Positions 33,846-43,364 of a stretch of 64,000 bases of DNA are shown here, piece by piece (within the stretch, counting starts at the first letter, position 1; every line of letters begins with the position of its first letter). The notes under the pieces are model-generated. The model searched no databases and was not told the origin of the DNA. It saw only the letters and a program-made list of their open reading frames with translations. The stretch is from contig NZ_WTCR01000005.1 in the NCBI RefSeq assembly GCF_009795715.1, forward strand, positions 1 through 64,000, in the 5' to 3' direction. A program made the position numbers and the translations under genes. Source of the DNA: Labilibaculum euxinicum (lineage in GTDB: Bacteria > Bacteroidota > Bacteroidia > Bacteroidales > Marinifilaceae).

Positions 33846-35135
33846 ATGCATAAAAATCTAGTTGTTTACATAAGCATTATATTTCTTATCCTTCCAAAGG
33901 GATTGTTTGCATACAATTCTGAATCTGAGACCGTTTATTTCAATGAAATACTAAAAAAAAGCATCCATACTGTTCTGATGCATCCGGTTAACTGGGAACT
34001 AACAGAACCAATTATAGAACTTAATGGAGATAATCAACTCCTTTTTTCTTTTGATGACATTACAGAAAATATTCAGGATTACTCCTACAAAATTATCCAT
34101 TGCACATCTGATTGGCACAATTCCGGCTTAAGTGAATTCGATTTTATTGATGGTTTTACCCAAAACCAGATTCAAGATTACGAACATTCCTTTACTACCA
34201 ATGTTGGTTTTATTCATTATTCCCTGAAAATCCCCAACAACGAGATACAATTAAAACTATCAGGCAATTACATCCTTGAAATCTATGAAGATTTCGATCC
34301 TGAAAAAGTAATTATCCGGCAACGGTTTATGCTTTTGAATTCGAAAGTTGAAATTAAAGGAGATGTAAAACATCCAATTGCAATTGATTTAAGAGAAACA
34401 CATCAGGAGGTCGATTTTAGTATTCTTCATCCAAATTTCAATATTGATAATCCACATGCTGATTTACAAGTTGTGCTAACTCAAAACGGAAGATTAGATG
34501 GAAGTGAGAAAAACCTAAAACCTCTTTTTATCCGTAAAAATGAATTGGTTTTTGATTACGAAATGGAAAATGTTTTTCCGGGAGGCAACGAATTTCGAAA
34601 TTTTGATTTGAAAAGTCTGAGGTACCAAACCCGCTATATTAAAGAAATCACCAAAGAGAATGAACAAACAAATGTTCTGTTGACAGCTGGAAACAACCGT
34701 CATTTTAAACAGTACATTTACGAACAGGATTTAAATGGCCGGTTTTTAATTGATGTTCAGGAAAGAGACGAACCATCTACCGAAGCAGACTATTGCAATG
34801 TCACATTTTGCTTGCCGTTCGATAATGAAATTAAACATGGAGACCTTTATGTGTACGGCGGCTTCTGTAATTGGACTTGTTCTGATAAAAACAAAATGGA
34901 ATACGATTTTGATACCGGCAGCTACCGCAAAACAATTTTCTTAAAACAAGGATACTACAATTATCAATACGCCTTACTCGAAAATGGAAAAAAGACACCT
35001 GACCTTACGTATATTGAAGGCTCGCATTGGGAAACCGAAAATAACTACATGATTTACGTTTACTACCATGATATCGCCCTGAATTACGATATGCTGATTG
35101 GTTACAAGACGCTTAATTCAACTGCCAAATTTTAA
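33846..35135 (+). CDS. Type IX secretion plug protein (DUF5103)
   Basis: A 429-residue exported protein of the DUF5103 family. In Flavobacterium a member, called Plug, blocks the SprA (Sov) outer-membrane channel of the type IX system when no substrate is engaged. A signal peptide ends near GLFAYN. The body is beta-rich: LMHPVNWELTEPIIELNGDN, DDITENIQDYSYKIIHCTSDW, DFIDGFTQNQIQDYEHSF and a late VYGGFCNWTCSDKNKMEYD, all typical of the family. It is monocistronic, diverging from nqrA, away from the other T9SS genes at 13-17 kb. A -7-like TATTTTTG lies at 33795-33802. Confidence 0.9.
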   Translation: MHKNLVVYISIIFLILPKGLFAYNSESETVYFNEILKKSIHTVLMHPVNWELTEPIIELNGDNQLLFSFDDITENIQDYSYKIIHCTSDWHNSGLSEFDFIDGFTQNQIQDYEHSFTTNVGFIHYSLKIPNNEIQLKLSGNYILEIYEDFDPEKVIIRQRFMLLNSKVEIKGDVKHPIAIDLRETHQEVDFSILHPNFNIDNPHADLQVVLTQNGRLDGSEKNLKPLFIRKNELVFDYEMENVFPGGNEFRNFDLKSLRYQTRYIKEITKENEQTNVLLTAGNNRHFKQYIYEQDLNGRFLIDVQERDEPSTEADYCNVTFCLPFDNEIKHGDLYVYGGFCNWTCSDKNKMEYDFDTGSYRKTIFLKQGYYNYQYALLENGKKTPDLTYIEGSHWETENNYMIYVYYHDIALNYDMLIGYKTLNSTAKF

Positions 35136-35158
35136 ACCATAAATATAAGGCGCAAGAC

Positions 35159-35170
35159 ATTGCATGCAAT
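35159..35170. promoter_or_regulatory. Perfect 12-bp palindrome upstream of the RWSRKGY/bioB pair
   Basis: ATTGCATGCAAT lies 24 bp after the plug gene stop and 126 bp before the next start. It could be an operator; no repressor is assigned, and a single site is weak evidence. Confidence 0.3.
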
Positions 35171-35296
35171 CTACCTACCCCACAGATCTGTTTATGTTGT
35201 AAAAGCATTTCGATCTTAAAAAAAAAGAATACTTTTGACTCCGAAATAGAGAGAATAACTATCTTGTTTTCTCTTTAATAAATAAAAAATATAAAT

Positions 35297-35656
35297 ATGA
35301 ATCCTGTTTTTAACAAAGGTCGATACAAATCGGACTCGCAGGTATTCAGACGATGGAGCCGAAAAGGCTATGCGGCTTTTGCCAGCATGAACAAGGAAAT
35401 TACAATTTCCTGTATCAACACCAGTTATAATTTACTGGTTCCATCAACTGAGTGCGGCTTTTCCGGATTTTGCTATGTACCATTAAACAGCAGGGATAAG
35501 AATGAGACTGATGAATTGGAAGCCTTGCGCTTCGAACTCATGCAAGTTATGGTACTGCAAAACCAGAGCACAACCAAAACCAGTCAGACTGAACCTCATC
35601 AACAAACGAAAAAGGTTCTTTCTACTAATTCCTATTCCCGCAATTTTAGAAACTAA
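35297..35656 (+). CDS. Small RWSRKGY-motif protein preceding bioB
   Basis: A 119-residue protein of unknown function. The N-terminal part contains QVFRRWSRKGYAAFASMNKE followed by ITISCINTSYNLL, a pattern I remember from many small Bacteroidota proteins that lie next to cofactor or TonB-receptor genes; no role is established to my knowledge. The middle has two cysteines (ECGFSGFC). The C-terminal 40 residues are low in complexity and rich in Thr, Gln and Ser, probably disordered. No signal peptide. It ends 15 bp before bioB and is almost surely co-transcribed with it, so a link to biotin supply or its control is possible but unproven. Confidence 0.7.
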   Translation: MNPVFNKGRYKSDSQVFRRWSRKGYAAFASMNKEITISCINTSYNLLVPSTECGFSGFCYVPLNSRDKNETDELEALRFELMQVMVLQNQSTTKTSQTEPHQQTKKVLSTNSYSRNFRN

Positions 35657-35671
35657 AAAAGAACCTAAGTT

Positions 35672-36646
35672 ATGAGTGATATCAGAAACAACTGGACACA
35701 CGAAGAAGTTAAAGAAATTTACGACCTGCCATTACTGGATTTGGTGAACAAAGCAGCCAACCTTCACCGCAAGTACCACGATTCTACAAAAATGAACATG
35801 AACACCTTAATTTCGGTTCGTACCGGAGCATGTTCACAAGATTGCAGATATTGTGCCCAATCTGCCCGTTACAACACACATGTAAAACCAGTAAAATTAA
35901 GCTTGGAGCAGGTTTTGGAAGAAGCCAAAATTGCCAAAGAGAATGGTGTAAAACGTGTTTGCCTGAGTTCTGCCGGCAGAGATGGGAATCGTGATGACCG
36001 TTTCAACGAAATGGCTGAGATGATTACCGAAGTAAAAAAGCTTGGACTGGAGGTTTGTTGCACCATGGGAATGATCAACAAAGAAAAGGCTGCAAAATTA
36101 GCTGATTTGGGAATTACTGCCGTAAATCACAACATTGATACTTCGGAGCGTCACTACCCTAACATCACCACCACACGTACATACAGTGAAAGACTTGAAA
36201 CTCTTGCCAATTTGCAGGAAGCAGGTATCTCTTACTGCTCGGGAGGTATTTTAGGGATGGGCGAAACCGACGAAGATAGAATTGAAATGCTTCGCACGCT
36301 ATCCAATCAGGAAAATCACCCTTACAACGTACCGTTGAATTCATTGGTGCCGGTTGAGGGAACTCCGTTTTTCGGAAAAGAAACCATCGGTATTTTTGAA
36401 ATGGTACGTGCCGTTGCAACTGCCCGTATTCTGATGCCAAAAGCAGTAATTGCTTTTGCTGCAGGCCGGACCCATTACAGTCAGGAAGGGCAAGCGCTTT
36501 GTTTCCTTGCCGGAGCAAACTCCATCTTTTTCGGAGATAAATTGCTTACCGTAAAAAACATGACTGTGAATGAAGATCAGCATTTACTGGATACCATTGG
36601 AATGATACCAACCCGTTATCAGGAGCTGACTACTTTGGAAGAATAG
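35672..36646 (+). CDS. bioB: Biotin synthase
   Basis: A radical SAM enzyme that inserts sulfur into dethiobiotin. The 324-residue protein has the radical SAM cluster cysteines Cys54, Cys58 and Cys61 in GACSQDCRYCAQSARY, a VCLSSAGRDGNRDDRF segment, the NHNIDTSERHYPNITTTRTY active-site stretch, CSGGILGMGETDEDR, and the conserved arginine for the second cluster in FAAGRTHY. Length is typical. No other biotin genes are in the window. A terminator follows 24 bp after the stop. Confidence 0.97.
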   Translation: MSDIRNNWTHEEVKEIYDLPLLDLVNKAANLHRKYHDSTKMNMNTLISVRTGACSQDCRYCAQSARYNTHVKPVKLSLEQVLEEAKIAKENGVKRVCLSSAGRDGNRDDRFNEMAEMITEVKKLGLEVCCTMGMINKEKAAKLADLGITAVNHNIDTSERHYPNITTTRTYSERLETLANLQEAGISYCSGGILGMGETDEDRIEMLRTLSNQENHPYNVPLNSLVPVEGTPFFGKETIGIFEMVRAVATARILMPKAVIAFAAGRTHYSQEGQALCFLAGANSIFFGDKLLTVKNMTVNEDQHLLDTIGMIPTRYQELTTLEE

Positions 36647-36670
36647 AAATACCTATACATTACAATTATA

Positions 36671-36695
36671 AGGGATGTGCTTGAAGCATGTCCCT
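36671..36695 (+). terminator. Rho-independent terminator of bioB
   Basis: Eleven-pair hairpin AGGGATGTGCT/AGCATGTCCCT with two G-U pairs, followed by TTTTT. Confidence 0.85.
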
Positions 36696-36729
36696 TTTTT
36701 CATTCTTAGGAGATAATTTTTCATTTACT

Positions 36730-37000
36730 TTTTCTGCCTTTCCGTCACTTTTTAGCAATTCCCCCAGCTTTTCATCCATTTATTTCACTTTTCAGTGACT
36801 TTCTGTCATCTTTCAGCAGTTTCCCCAGCTTTCCATCAATTTATTTCACTCCTGAGCAATTTTTGACTTCTCTTGAGTTATTTTCCTGCGCTTTTTACTG
36901 CATTTCCCTACTCTTGAGTAATTTTCCCGAACTCATGTGATATTTTCCTTAGCTTTTTGGTATTTTTCTGTACTGCGGAGTAAAAAATCTATATCCTGCA
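36730..37000. repeat. Pyrimidine-rich imperfect tandem repeats in a gene-free stretch
   Basis: The gap between bioB and the NhaC gene (36647-37166) has no gene after the bioB terminator. Most of it is strongly C/T-rich on the plus strand. A unit of about 60 bp is seen twice: CCGTCACTTTTTAGCAATTC ... CATCCATTTATTTCACT (about 36742-36789) and CTGTCATCTTTCAGCAGTTT ... CATCAATTTATTTCACT (about 36802-36850), followed by shorter decayed units around CTCTTGAGTTATTTTCC and CTCTTGAGTAATTTTCC. No function is apparent. Confidence 0.55.
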
Positions 37001-37166
37001 CTGGCTGGTATTTATTTTGGATCATTTTTTTTCGCTTTCGCAATTCCCAATCTTCATTTAACAATCAAACCTGCATGATACGAAAGCAATAATTATACGT
37101 GCCATTTCTTTTCCAATTGTTTTTTCGTAAGTTCACCCCCTATATTAACCGACCCTAAACCACAAA

Positions 37167-38627
37167 ATGAACACAAAAAACAAAACCATATCCCTTTGGG
37201 AATCCCTTATTCCTATTATTCTGCTAATTATTCTGCTAAGTGTAAATGCAATTGTTTTTGGAGATGGAGCTATTGAAGGAGCCAATCAGTTTTCACTTTT
37301 AATTGCTGCGGCTATAGGAGGATTAATTGCTCTCCGGCATGGAAAAAACTGGGATGATCTTCAGAAAGGAATTGTAGAAAGCATTAGTACCGCAATGCCT
37401 TCGATGTTGATATTGCTGTTAATTGGTTCTTTAGCCGGCACATGGATGATAAGTGGTGTGGTGCCTGCAATGATCTACTATGGATTGGAATTCTTAAATC
37501 CGAAATTGTTTTTAATGCTCTCAGTAGTAATTTGTGCCATCGTTTCGGTCGTAACCGGAAGTTCATGGTCGACCATTGCAACCATTGGAGTTGCACTTTT
37601 GGGTGTTGGCAATGCAATGGAATACAATAACGCCATTGTAGCCGGGGCAATTATTTCCGGAGCTTATTTTGGCGATAAAATTTCCCCTTTATCGGATACA
37701 ACCAATCTGGCTTCGGCAATGGCTGAAGTTGATTTGTTTGTGCACATCCGTTACATGATGTATACAACTATACCTTCCATCCTTATTACTCTTTTGATTT
37801 TTCTGGCCATTGGTTTTAATAAGCAAGGAGAGATTAATCCGGAAAGCATTCGTGAGGTTCAGATTGCAATTAAAGAAACATTCACTATTACACCATGGCT
37901 GTTTTTGGTTCCTATATTGCTCTTTGTGATTATCAGCAAAAAAGTGCCTGCCCTGCCTGCAATTTTTGCCGGCACATTAATAGGAGGCGTATTTGCCATC
38001 ATTTTTCAGCCACAGATTATTCAGCAAATTTCGGGAAGCGGCTCCTATATACAAGCTTGTTATCATACGGTAATGCAATCCATCTTTACGGATGTTAGTA
38101 TTCCTGTTCAAAATAAAAATATTCAGGATTTATTATCGACAGGTGGAATGGCCGGTATGCTCAATACCATTTGGCTGATTTTAACCGCTATGGTTTTTAG
38201 CGGTGTTCTGGAAACAGCAGGCATATTGCACAAAATCACAGCAACCATGCTGAAAGCAGTTAGTTCCACCGGATCGCTGGTAACAACTACAGTGGCCAGT
38301 TGTGGATTTCTGAACCTGACTGCTTCGGATCAATACATTTCTATTGTAGTTACGGGAAGAATGTTTTCGGAATCGTACAAAGATCAGCATTTAAAACCTG
38401 AAGTTTTGAGCCGAACTCTTGAAGATGCAGGAACTGTTACCTCTGTGTTAGTTCCATGGAATACCTGCGGTGCAGCACAGGCTGGTGCATTGGGTGTAGC
38501 TACTGTTGCCTTCGCCCCTTTTTGTTTTTTCAACATCATTAGTCCTATAATGACCATTGCTGTTGCTTACCTAAATATTAAGATTAGAAAAACAACTGAT
38601 CCTGCTGTAGAATCAGCACAAATATAA
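37167..38627 (+). CDS. NhaC family Na+/H+ antiporter
   Basis: A 486-residue inner-membrane antiporter of the NhaC family, exchanging Na+ for H+, or in some members driving organic-anion exchange. About eleven hydrophobic segments. Core signatures are GGLIALRHGKNWDDLQ, VTGSSWSTIATIGVALLGVG, GAYFGDKISPLSDTTNLAS and the later STGSLVTTTVASCGFLNLTASDQY stretch, given in parts. Unlike the paralogue at 19565-21508 it has no extra N-terminal domain and begins directly with LWESLIPIILLIILL. It is monocistronic. Confidence 0.9.
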   Translation: MNTKNKTISLWESLIPIILLIILLSVNAIVFGDGAIEGANQFSLLIAAAIGGLIALRHGKNWDDLQKGIVESISTAMPSMLILLLIGSLAGTWMISGVVPAMIYYGLEFLNPKLFLMLSVVICAIVSVVTGSSWSTIATIGVALLGVGNAMEYNNAIVAGAIISGAYFGDKISPLSDTTNLASAMAEVDLFVHIRYMMYTTIPSILITLLIFLAIGFNKQGEINPESIREVQIAIKETFTITPWLFLVPILLFVIISKKVPALPAIFAGTLIGGVFAIIFQPQIIQQISGSGSYIQACYHTVMQSIFTDVSIPVQNKNIQDLLSTGGMAGMLNTIWLILTAMVFSGVLETAGILHKITATMLKAVSSTGSLVTTTVASCGFLNLTASDQYISIVVTGRMFSESYKDQHLKPEVLSRTLEDAGTVTSVLVPWNTCGAAQAGALGVATVAFAPFCFFNIISPIMTIAVAYLNIKIRKTTDPAVESAQI

Positions 38628-38781
38628 ATTTAATCACAGCTTTAAAAACTTGTGAAATTCTTACCCCAAAAAAGTTTCTTTTCTTTTTTAAAAGTATGAC
38701 AATACTCATTACTGATGCTTTGTGTTTTCTTTAAATTTGCAAAGAAAGAAAATAATAAATAACCCTTAAAACCACATCATT

Positions 38782-40413
38782 ATGCCCAAAGGTATATACA
38801 ACGTTCCTGCCGTAACTAACGAGCCAATTTTATCCTACGCTCCTGGATCTCCAGAAAGAGCTGAATTACAAGCTACAATTAAAAAAATGCGTTCCGAAGT
38901 GATCGATGTGCCTATGTACATTGGTGGTGAAGAGGTTCGTACGGGCAATTTATTTGCAATGACTCCTCCTCATGATCATCAGCATGTGTTGGGGCATTAT
39001 CACCAAGGTGAGAAAAAGCATATCCAAATGGCTATTGATGCTGCTTTAGCTGCAAAACCAGCTTGGGAAGCTATGGCCTGGGAGCATCGCGCTTCTATTT
39101 TCTTAAAAGCGGCTGAGTTAATTTCGGGTCCTTACCGTCAGAAATTAAATGCTGCTACTATGTTGGGACAATCGAAAAATGCATTTCAGGCTGAGATTGA
39201 TTCTGCTTGCGAAATTGCTGATTTCCTTCGTTTCAACGTTCAGTACATGACTGATATTTACAAACAACAACCGATATCTTCAAAAGGAATTTGGAATCGC
39301 GTAGAGCAACGTCCGCTGGAAGGATTTGTATTTGCACTTACTCCTTTCAACTTTACAGCTATTGCCGGTAACCTGCCAACAGCTCCTGCTATGATGGGTA
39401 ACTGTATTGTTTGGAAACCATCTAAAACTGCTGTTTATTCAGCTCAGGTTTTAATGGAAATATTTATGAAAGCGGGTGTTCCTGCCGGTGTTATCAACTT
39501 GGTATATGTATCAGGTCCTGCTGCTTCTGAAGTACTATTCAGTTCTCCTGATTTTGCCGGTATTCACTTTACAGGATCGACTGGAGTATTCCAGGACATT
39601 TGGAAAAATATTGGTGAAAACATCCATAAATTCAAGTCTTATCCACGTATCGTAGGTGAAACCGGTGGTAAAGATTATATTTTCATGCACCCAAGTGCTC
39701 CTGCTAAAGAAGTAGCGACTGCAATCACCCGTGGAGCATTCGAATATCAAGGACAAAAATGTTCTGCTGCATCCCGCGCTTACATTCCTGCAAGCAAGTA
39801 TGAGGAAGTAATGGCGTTTGTAAAAGAAGATTTGAAAAAAATTAAAATGGGTGGAACTGAAGACTTCACCAATTTTGTGAATGCAGTAATTGACGAAACT
39901 TCTTTCAACAAATTATCTTCAGCTATCGATGCAGCAAAAGCTTCTCCTGATGCAGAAATCGTGGCAGGTGGTACTTACGACAAGTCGGTAGGTTATTTTA
40001 TTGCTCCAACTATTATCAGAGCTTTAAAACACGATTATATAACTATGGAAGAAGAGCTGTTTGGCCCTATCCTTACCATTTTTGTATACGAAGATGACAA
40101 GGTAGATGAGACTTTGGATATCCTTGATAAAGGTTCAATGTATGCCCTTACCGGTGCTATCTTTGCTGATTGTCGTTACGCTATTGAAAAACTAGTGAAA
40201 CGTTTGACTCACACAGCAGGTAACTTCTATATTAACGACAAACCAACAGGTGCTGTTGTAGGACAACAACCATTTGGCGGTGGCAGAGGATCCGGAACCA
40301 ACGATAAAGCGGGTTCTATGATCAACCTATTGCGTTGGGTTTCTCCACGTACAATTAAAGAAACATTTGTTTCAGCTACAGATTATATGTATCCTAACTT
40401 TTTAGAGGATTAA
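38782..40413 (+). CDS. pruA: L-glutamate gamma-semialdehyde (1-pyrroline-5-carboxylate) dehydrogenase
   Basis: Oxidises glutamate semialdehyde to glutamate with NAD+, the second step of proline breakdown. The 543-residue aldehyde dehydrogenase has the catalytic Cys327 in YQGQKCSAASRAY, the general base Glu293 in IVGETGGKDYIF, the NAD-binding FTGSTGVFQDIWKN, and the PTGAVVGQQPFGGGRGSGTN segment typical of P5C dehydrogenases. Length fits the stand-alone (non-PutA) form. The first-step enzyme, proline dehydrogenase, is 3 kb away at 43365-44276 with unrelated genes between. A -7-like TAAATTTG (38732-38739) lies 42 bp upstream of the start. Confidence 0.95.
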   Translation: MPKGIYNVPAVTNEPILSYAPGSPERAELQATIKKMRSEVIDVPMYIGGEEVRTGNLFAMTPPHDHQHVLGHYHQGEKKHIQMAIDAALAAKPAWEAMAWEHRASIFLKAAELISGPYRQKLNAATMLGQSKNAFQAEIDSACEIADFLRFNVQYMTDIYKQQPISSKGIWNRVEQRPLEGFVFALTPFNFTAIAGNLPTAPAMMGNCIVWKPSKTAVYSAQVLMEIFMKAGVPAGVINLVYVSGPAASEVLFSSPDFAGIHFTGSTGVFQDIWKNIGENIHKFKSYPRIVGETGGKDYIFMHPSAPAKEVATAITRGAFEYQGQKCSAASRAYIPASKYEEVMAFVKEDLKKIKMGGTEDFTNFVNAVIDETSFNKLSSAIDAAKASPDAEIVAGGTYDKSVGYFIAPTIIRALKHDYITMEEELFGPILTIFVYEDDKVDETLDILDKGSMYALTGAIFADCRYAIEKLVKRLTHTAGNFYINDKPTGAVVGQQPFGGGRGSGTNDKAGSMINLLRWVSPRTIKETFVSATDYMYPNFLED

Positions 40414-40490
40414 TCTTAAAGATCTGATATATCAAATGTGAGATTTGAGAATAAGAAAATCAATCTTTTGATACCAAAATTGAATTGAGT

Positions 40491-40520
40491 AAAACGACCG
40501 GAGTTCTCTTCGGTCGTTTT
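40491..40520 (+). terminator. Rho-independent terminator of pruA
   Basis: Ten-bp stem AAAACGACCG/CGGTCGTTTT with a 10-nt loop, followed by a T tract, 77 bp after the stop. Confidence 0.85.
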
Positions 40521-40630
40521 TCATTTACTTAGCTTTCATCGAATCAAACTTCTTACTCTTTTACATTTCACCCCTCCTACTTTCAGACTTTCACATATTC
40601 TTTGTAATTTAGCATGCAAATAGAAACAAA

Positions 40631-40936
40631 ATGAATCAGAAGAAAGCACAAATTATAATTCTCAGAATTGTACGTAACAAATACGTAATCACTTTTCTGA
40701 TCTTTTATTTTTGGCTTTTCTTTTTCGACCAACACTCTGTTTGGGAACGAATAGGAAATGAAGATACTATTGAATCTCTTGAAAAAGAAAAGGCTTACTT
40801 TATTGAGAAAATTGAAACAGACAAGAATCGGATTCACGAGCTGAAAACCAATCGTAAAAATCTTGAAAAATTCGCCCGCGAACAATATTTAATGAAGAAA
40901 AAAGGCGAAGATATATTTATAATGATAGAAGAATAA
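40631..40936 (+). CDS. Septum formation initiator family protein (FtsB/DivIC-like)
   Basis: A 101-residue single-pass protein with the FtsB/DivIC plan: a short basic cytoplasmic N-terminus, one membrane helix (about 17-33, VITFLIFYFWLFFF), then a coiled coil (about 45-85, IESLEKEKAYFIEKIETDKN) and the conserved LEKFAREQYLMKKKGEDIFI end. Such proteins join FtsL and FtsQ in the divisome and help activate septal wall synthesis. It is monocistronic and converges with the glycosyltransferase gene 26 bp away. Confidence 0.88.
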   Translation: MNQKKAQIIILRIVRNKYVITFLIFYFWLFFFDQHSVWERIGNEDTIESLEKEKAYFIEKIETDKNRIHELKTNRKNLEKFAREQYLMKKKGEDIFIMIEE

Positions 40937-40962
40937 AGACGTTGCAGGCAACGTCTTTTCTA

Positions 40963-42234
40963 TTATTCATGGTTTTTTTCGTACTCCCTATAAATCTCCA
41001 GCAACTCCTTTGCAGAATAAATCCCTTTGGTTTCGATACCAAGATCGATGAGTAGTTGTTTGGCACAAACAACAATGCTCTCCTCATCAATAAATTGTTC
41101 GTGAACATTATTCAGGTATTTCAGTACTTTAAAAGCATTAAAAGCTCCAAAGAATTTCTTTCGAAATGATTCGACACTGGAACAGTTTCGGTTAATTTCC
41201 TCTAATGCTTCAAAGAAATTATCCTCTTTTAAATAGGAACGTACGGAACCGGGAAGATCAACAATCAATTTGTTTAAATAAGTATCGTAATCCACTCCAA
41301 AAAATTCATCGGCACGATCGAAGAACTTTTTCACATCCTTAAAAGCAGAGTAATTGTAGGTTTTGTAATCGATAATTCCTTTTTCCATAAAGGTGGAAAT
41401 TGCTTTACCTGTTCCAAATGGAACCCGATCTGACTCTCTTGGTGAAGGAATAACTCTGGTGGTTTTAATCTCATAGAACTTACCCAAAGCAATAATTTTC
41501 TGCAGAAAATAAAAATCTTCACCCGCTTGCCGGCGATTCATTCCACCTTGCATGATATAAGCTTTCGCCGTAACAGCAAAACTGGAACCTACCGTATGAA
41601 AGGCGTGCGGATGACCGGCATACCGCATGGCCAACATATAATACCGCAGGTAAAGTTCGTACTGAGCAATGGCATCATAAATTGGCTGATCGAATTCTGT
41701 TCCCTCCAAAGGATGCTCGTAAAATATGTTAGCTCCATTCGCCTTTGGATGCTTTTTGAACATCTTCTCAATCTCAACAAAATAATTGGCATCACATCCC
41801 GAATCGGCATCAAAACCAGTAATAATTCCATTTGGTTTGTCAATTTTATTGAAACGGCTTACCGCCTCATCCATCGCAATTTTTCGCGCCAAACCAACTC
41901 CTGCAAATTTCTTAGGCAAATTTGGCTGATGAATTAAATAGAATTTCAACTTCTCATCCTGATGATCAGCCATCCAGTTCGTTGCATCAGCAATGGTTTT
42001 CTCATTTTGTGCAAGTATTTCTTTGCCGGCCAACTCTCCTGAATTCACAATTACGATTACTTCTGCATTGCAATCCGGACGTTCGCAATTCCACAAAGCC
42101 TCTAAACCTGGAATCAAATCAGGCTCATTAAAGCACGGAATAGTAACAATAATATTTAGTTGTTCCGAAGCTATATCTTTAATATAATCGGGATACAGAC
42201 GTTGTTTTTTCAGATATTTATCAGCGAAAGCCAT
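40963..42234 (-). CDS. Family 2 glycosyltransferase
   Basis: A 423-residue GT-A fold glycosyltransferase. The nucleotide-sugar-binding start is LNIIVTIPCFNEPDLIPGLE, followed by VIVIVNSGE; the DXD-like motif is GFDADSGCDANYF, and a later acceptor/catalytic region is QGGMNRRQAGEDFYFLQKII, with the ED of the GT2 family. There is no obvious membrane segment, so it is probably cytoplasmic or peripheral. Product and acceptor are unknown; no polysaccharide cluster surrounds it. It converges with the FtsB/DivIC-like gene. Confidence 0.85.
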   Translation of the reverse strand: MAFADKYLKKQRLYPDYIKDIASEQLNIIVTIPCFNEPDLIPGLEALWNCERPDCNAEVIVIVNSGELAGKEILAQNEKTIADATNWMADHQDEKLKFYLIHQPNLPKKFAGVGLARKIAMDEAVSRFNKIDKPNGIITGFDADSGCDANYFVEIEKMFKKHPKANGANIFYEHPLEGTEFDQPIYDAIAQYELYLRYYMLAMRYAGHPHAFHTVGSSFAVTAKAYIMQGGMNRRQAGEDFYFLQKIIALGKFYEIKTTRVIPSPRESDRVPFGTGKAISTFMEKGIIDYKTYNYSAFKDVKKFFDRADEFFGVDYDTYLNKLIVDLPGSVRSYLKEDNFFEALEEINRNCSSVESFRKKFFGAFNAFKVLKYLNNVHEQFIDEESIVVCAKQLLIDLGIETKGIYSAKELLEIYREYEKNHE

Positions 42235-42395
42235 ATTCTTATTTCAGATTTGAGATCTGAGCATTTAGATTTGAGACTTCTCCCTTCACTTTTAATGTCC
42301 ATACCTCAATAAATAATAATTTTAAATTCAAGTATTCTCTTTTAATCTATAATCTCATTTCTGACATCTCAGATTTAAAAAACAAAGATATAAAA

Positions 42396-42429
42396 AAGGG
42401 CAGATAGCTTGCATAGCTGATCTGCCCTT
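42396..42429 (-). terminator. Rho-independent terminator of the OmpH/Skp gene
   Basis: Ten-bp outer stem AAGGGCAGAT/ATCTGCCCTT with an inner AGCT-containing pairing; on the minus strand it is followed by TTTTATATC. Confidence 0.85.
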
Positions 42430-42450
42430 AAAATATTTTGTTGTTGAAAT

Positions 42451-43041
42451 TTACTTAGCTGCAGGTGTGTATCTGCTGTTTAAACCAGTAATTATTTCCG
42501 CTGTAATATCTAATCCATCCTGAGAAAGAAGAACATTTCCTCCTTTTGTTGTACTTAAAATTAAGCTGTAATTATGAGCAGCATTGTATTCTTTCAAATA
42601 GTTGGTAACACTATCGAATAATCTTTTGCTGTTTGCCTGTTGTTCACCCATTAATTGGTTTGAAAGCTCACGATCCAATTGCTGTAAATTCTGTTGTTTT
42701 CCAATCAATACACGCTGAGCTTCTTCAGCTCTCTCGCGGCTTAGGAATCCACCATTTTGAACTTTACGTTGAAACTCACCTGCTTCTTTCTCCAATTTCT
42801 GAGCCTTGAAGTTAAAATCAGTTCTTGAATCTTCCTGCTTTTTAAGAAATTTTTCATTCAAATCACGGGAAAAATTATAATTAGTTAGCAATGAATCGGT
42901 GTTAATATAAACAACTGCACCTTCACCTGCCACCGATTTTACTTTTTTAGAATCTGCTGACGAATTAGAAAAATGAAGTACATAAAGAATACCAACTGCT
43001 ACAATTAGTACCGCATTTAAAACAATAGATAAATTTTTCAT
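42451..43041 (-). CDS. OmpH/Skp family periplasmic chaperone
   Basis: A 196-residue exported protein of the OmpH (Skp) family, which escorts unfolded outer-membrane proteins across the periplasm. An N-terminal hydrophobic helix (about 7-25) acts as a signal or anchor. The body begins VVYINTDSLLTNYNFSRDLN, continues as a long coiled coil (about 65-140, the tentacles of Skp), and ends with LKEYNAAHNYSLILSTTKGG ... DGLDITAEIITGLNSRY, the usual family finish. It is monocistronic with its own terminator. Confidence 0.9.
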   Translation of the reverse strand: MKNLSIVLNAVLIVAVGILYVLHFSNSSADSKKVKSVAGEGAVVYINTDSLLTNYNFSRDLNEKFLKKQEDSRTDFNFKAQKLEKEAGEFQRKVQNGGFLSRERAEEAQRVLIGKQQNLQQLDRELSNQLMGEQQANSKRLFDSVTNYLKEYNAAHNYSLILSTTKGGNVLLSQDGLDITAEIITGLNSRYTPAAK

Positions 43042-43364
43042 AGGTATTTTAAGATTTAATTATTCAAGATTATTTTCCGATCAGTTGAAATTTTGGAATC
43101 AGAATAAAGATTTCATCTTTATGAGCATCTGAAATACAAAAGTCATTGTCGGTAGTATTTATTTTTTTTTGATTTTGCCTAACAAATATAAGCTTAAAAA
43201 GGAGACTAAAAAATACTGTGACATCAAAATTCACATTCGGGAATCCTTGACAAACTTAAAATATTGAAATAATAATTGCTGATAAACATCATTCTTTTAT
43301 TTTGGAATACTATTTACATTGATCCCATAAATTAACCCGAATAAACAATTTAAAAACCATCCCA
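43042..43364. other. AT-rich gene-free gap between the OmpH gene and the proline dehydrogenase gene
   Basis: A 323-bp divergent gap. No gene, RNA or clear repeat seen. Near the proline dehydrogenase start, TTTTATTTTGG (about 43296-43306) is a weak -7 candidate. Both promoters must lie here. Confidence 0.5.

Noticed and set aside
37384-38390. Several frames within and antisense to the NhaC gene
   Set aside because: Frame shadows of the transporter gene, rich in unusual residue combinations.
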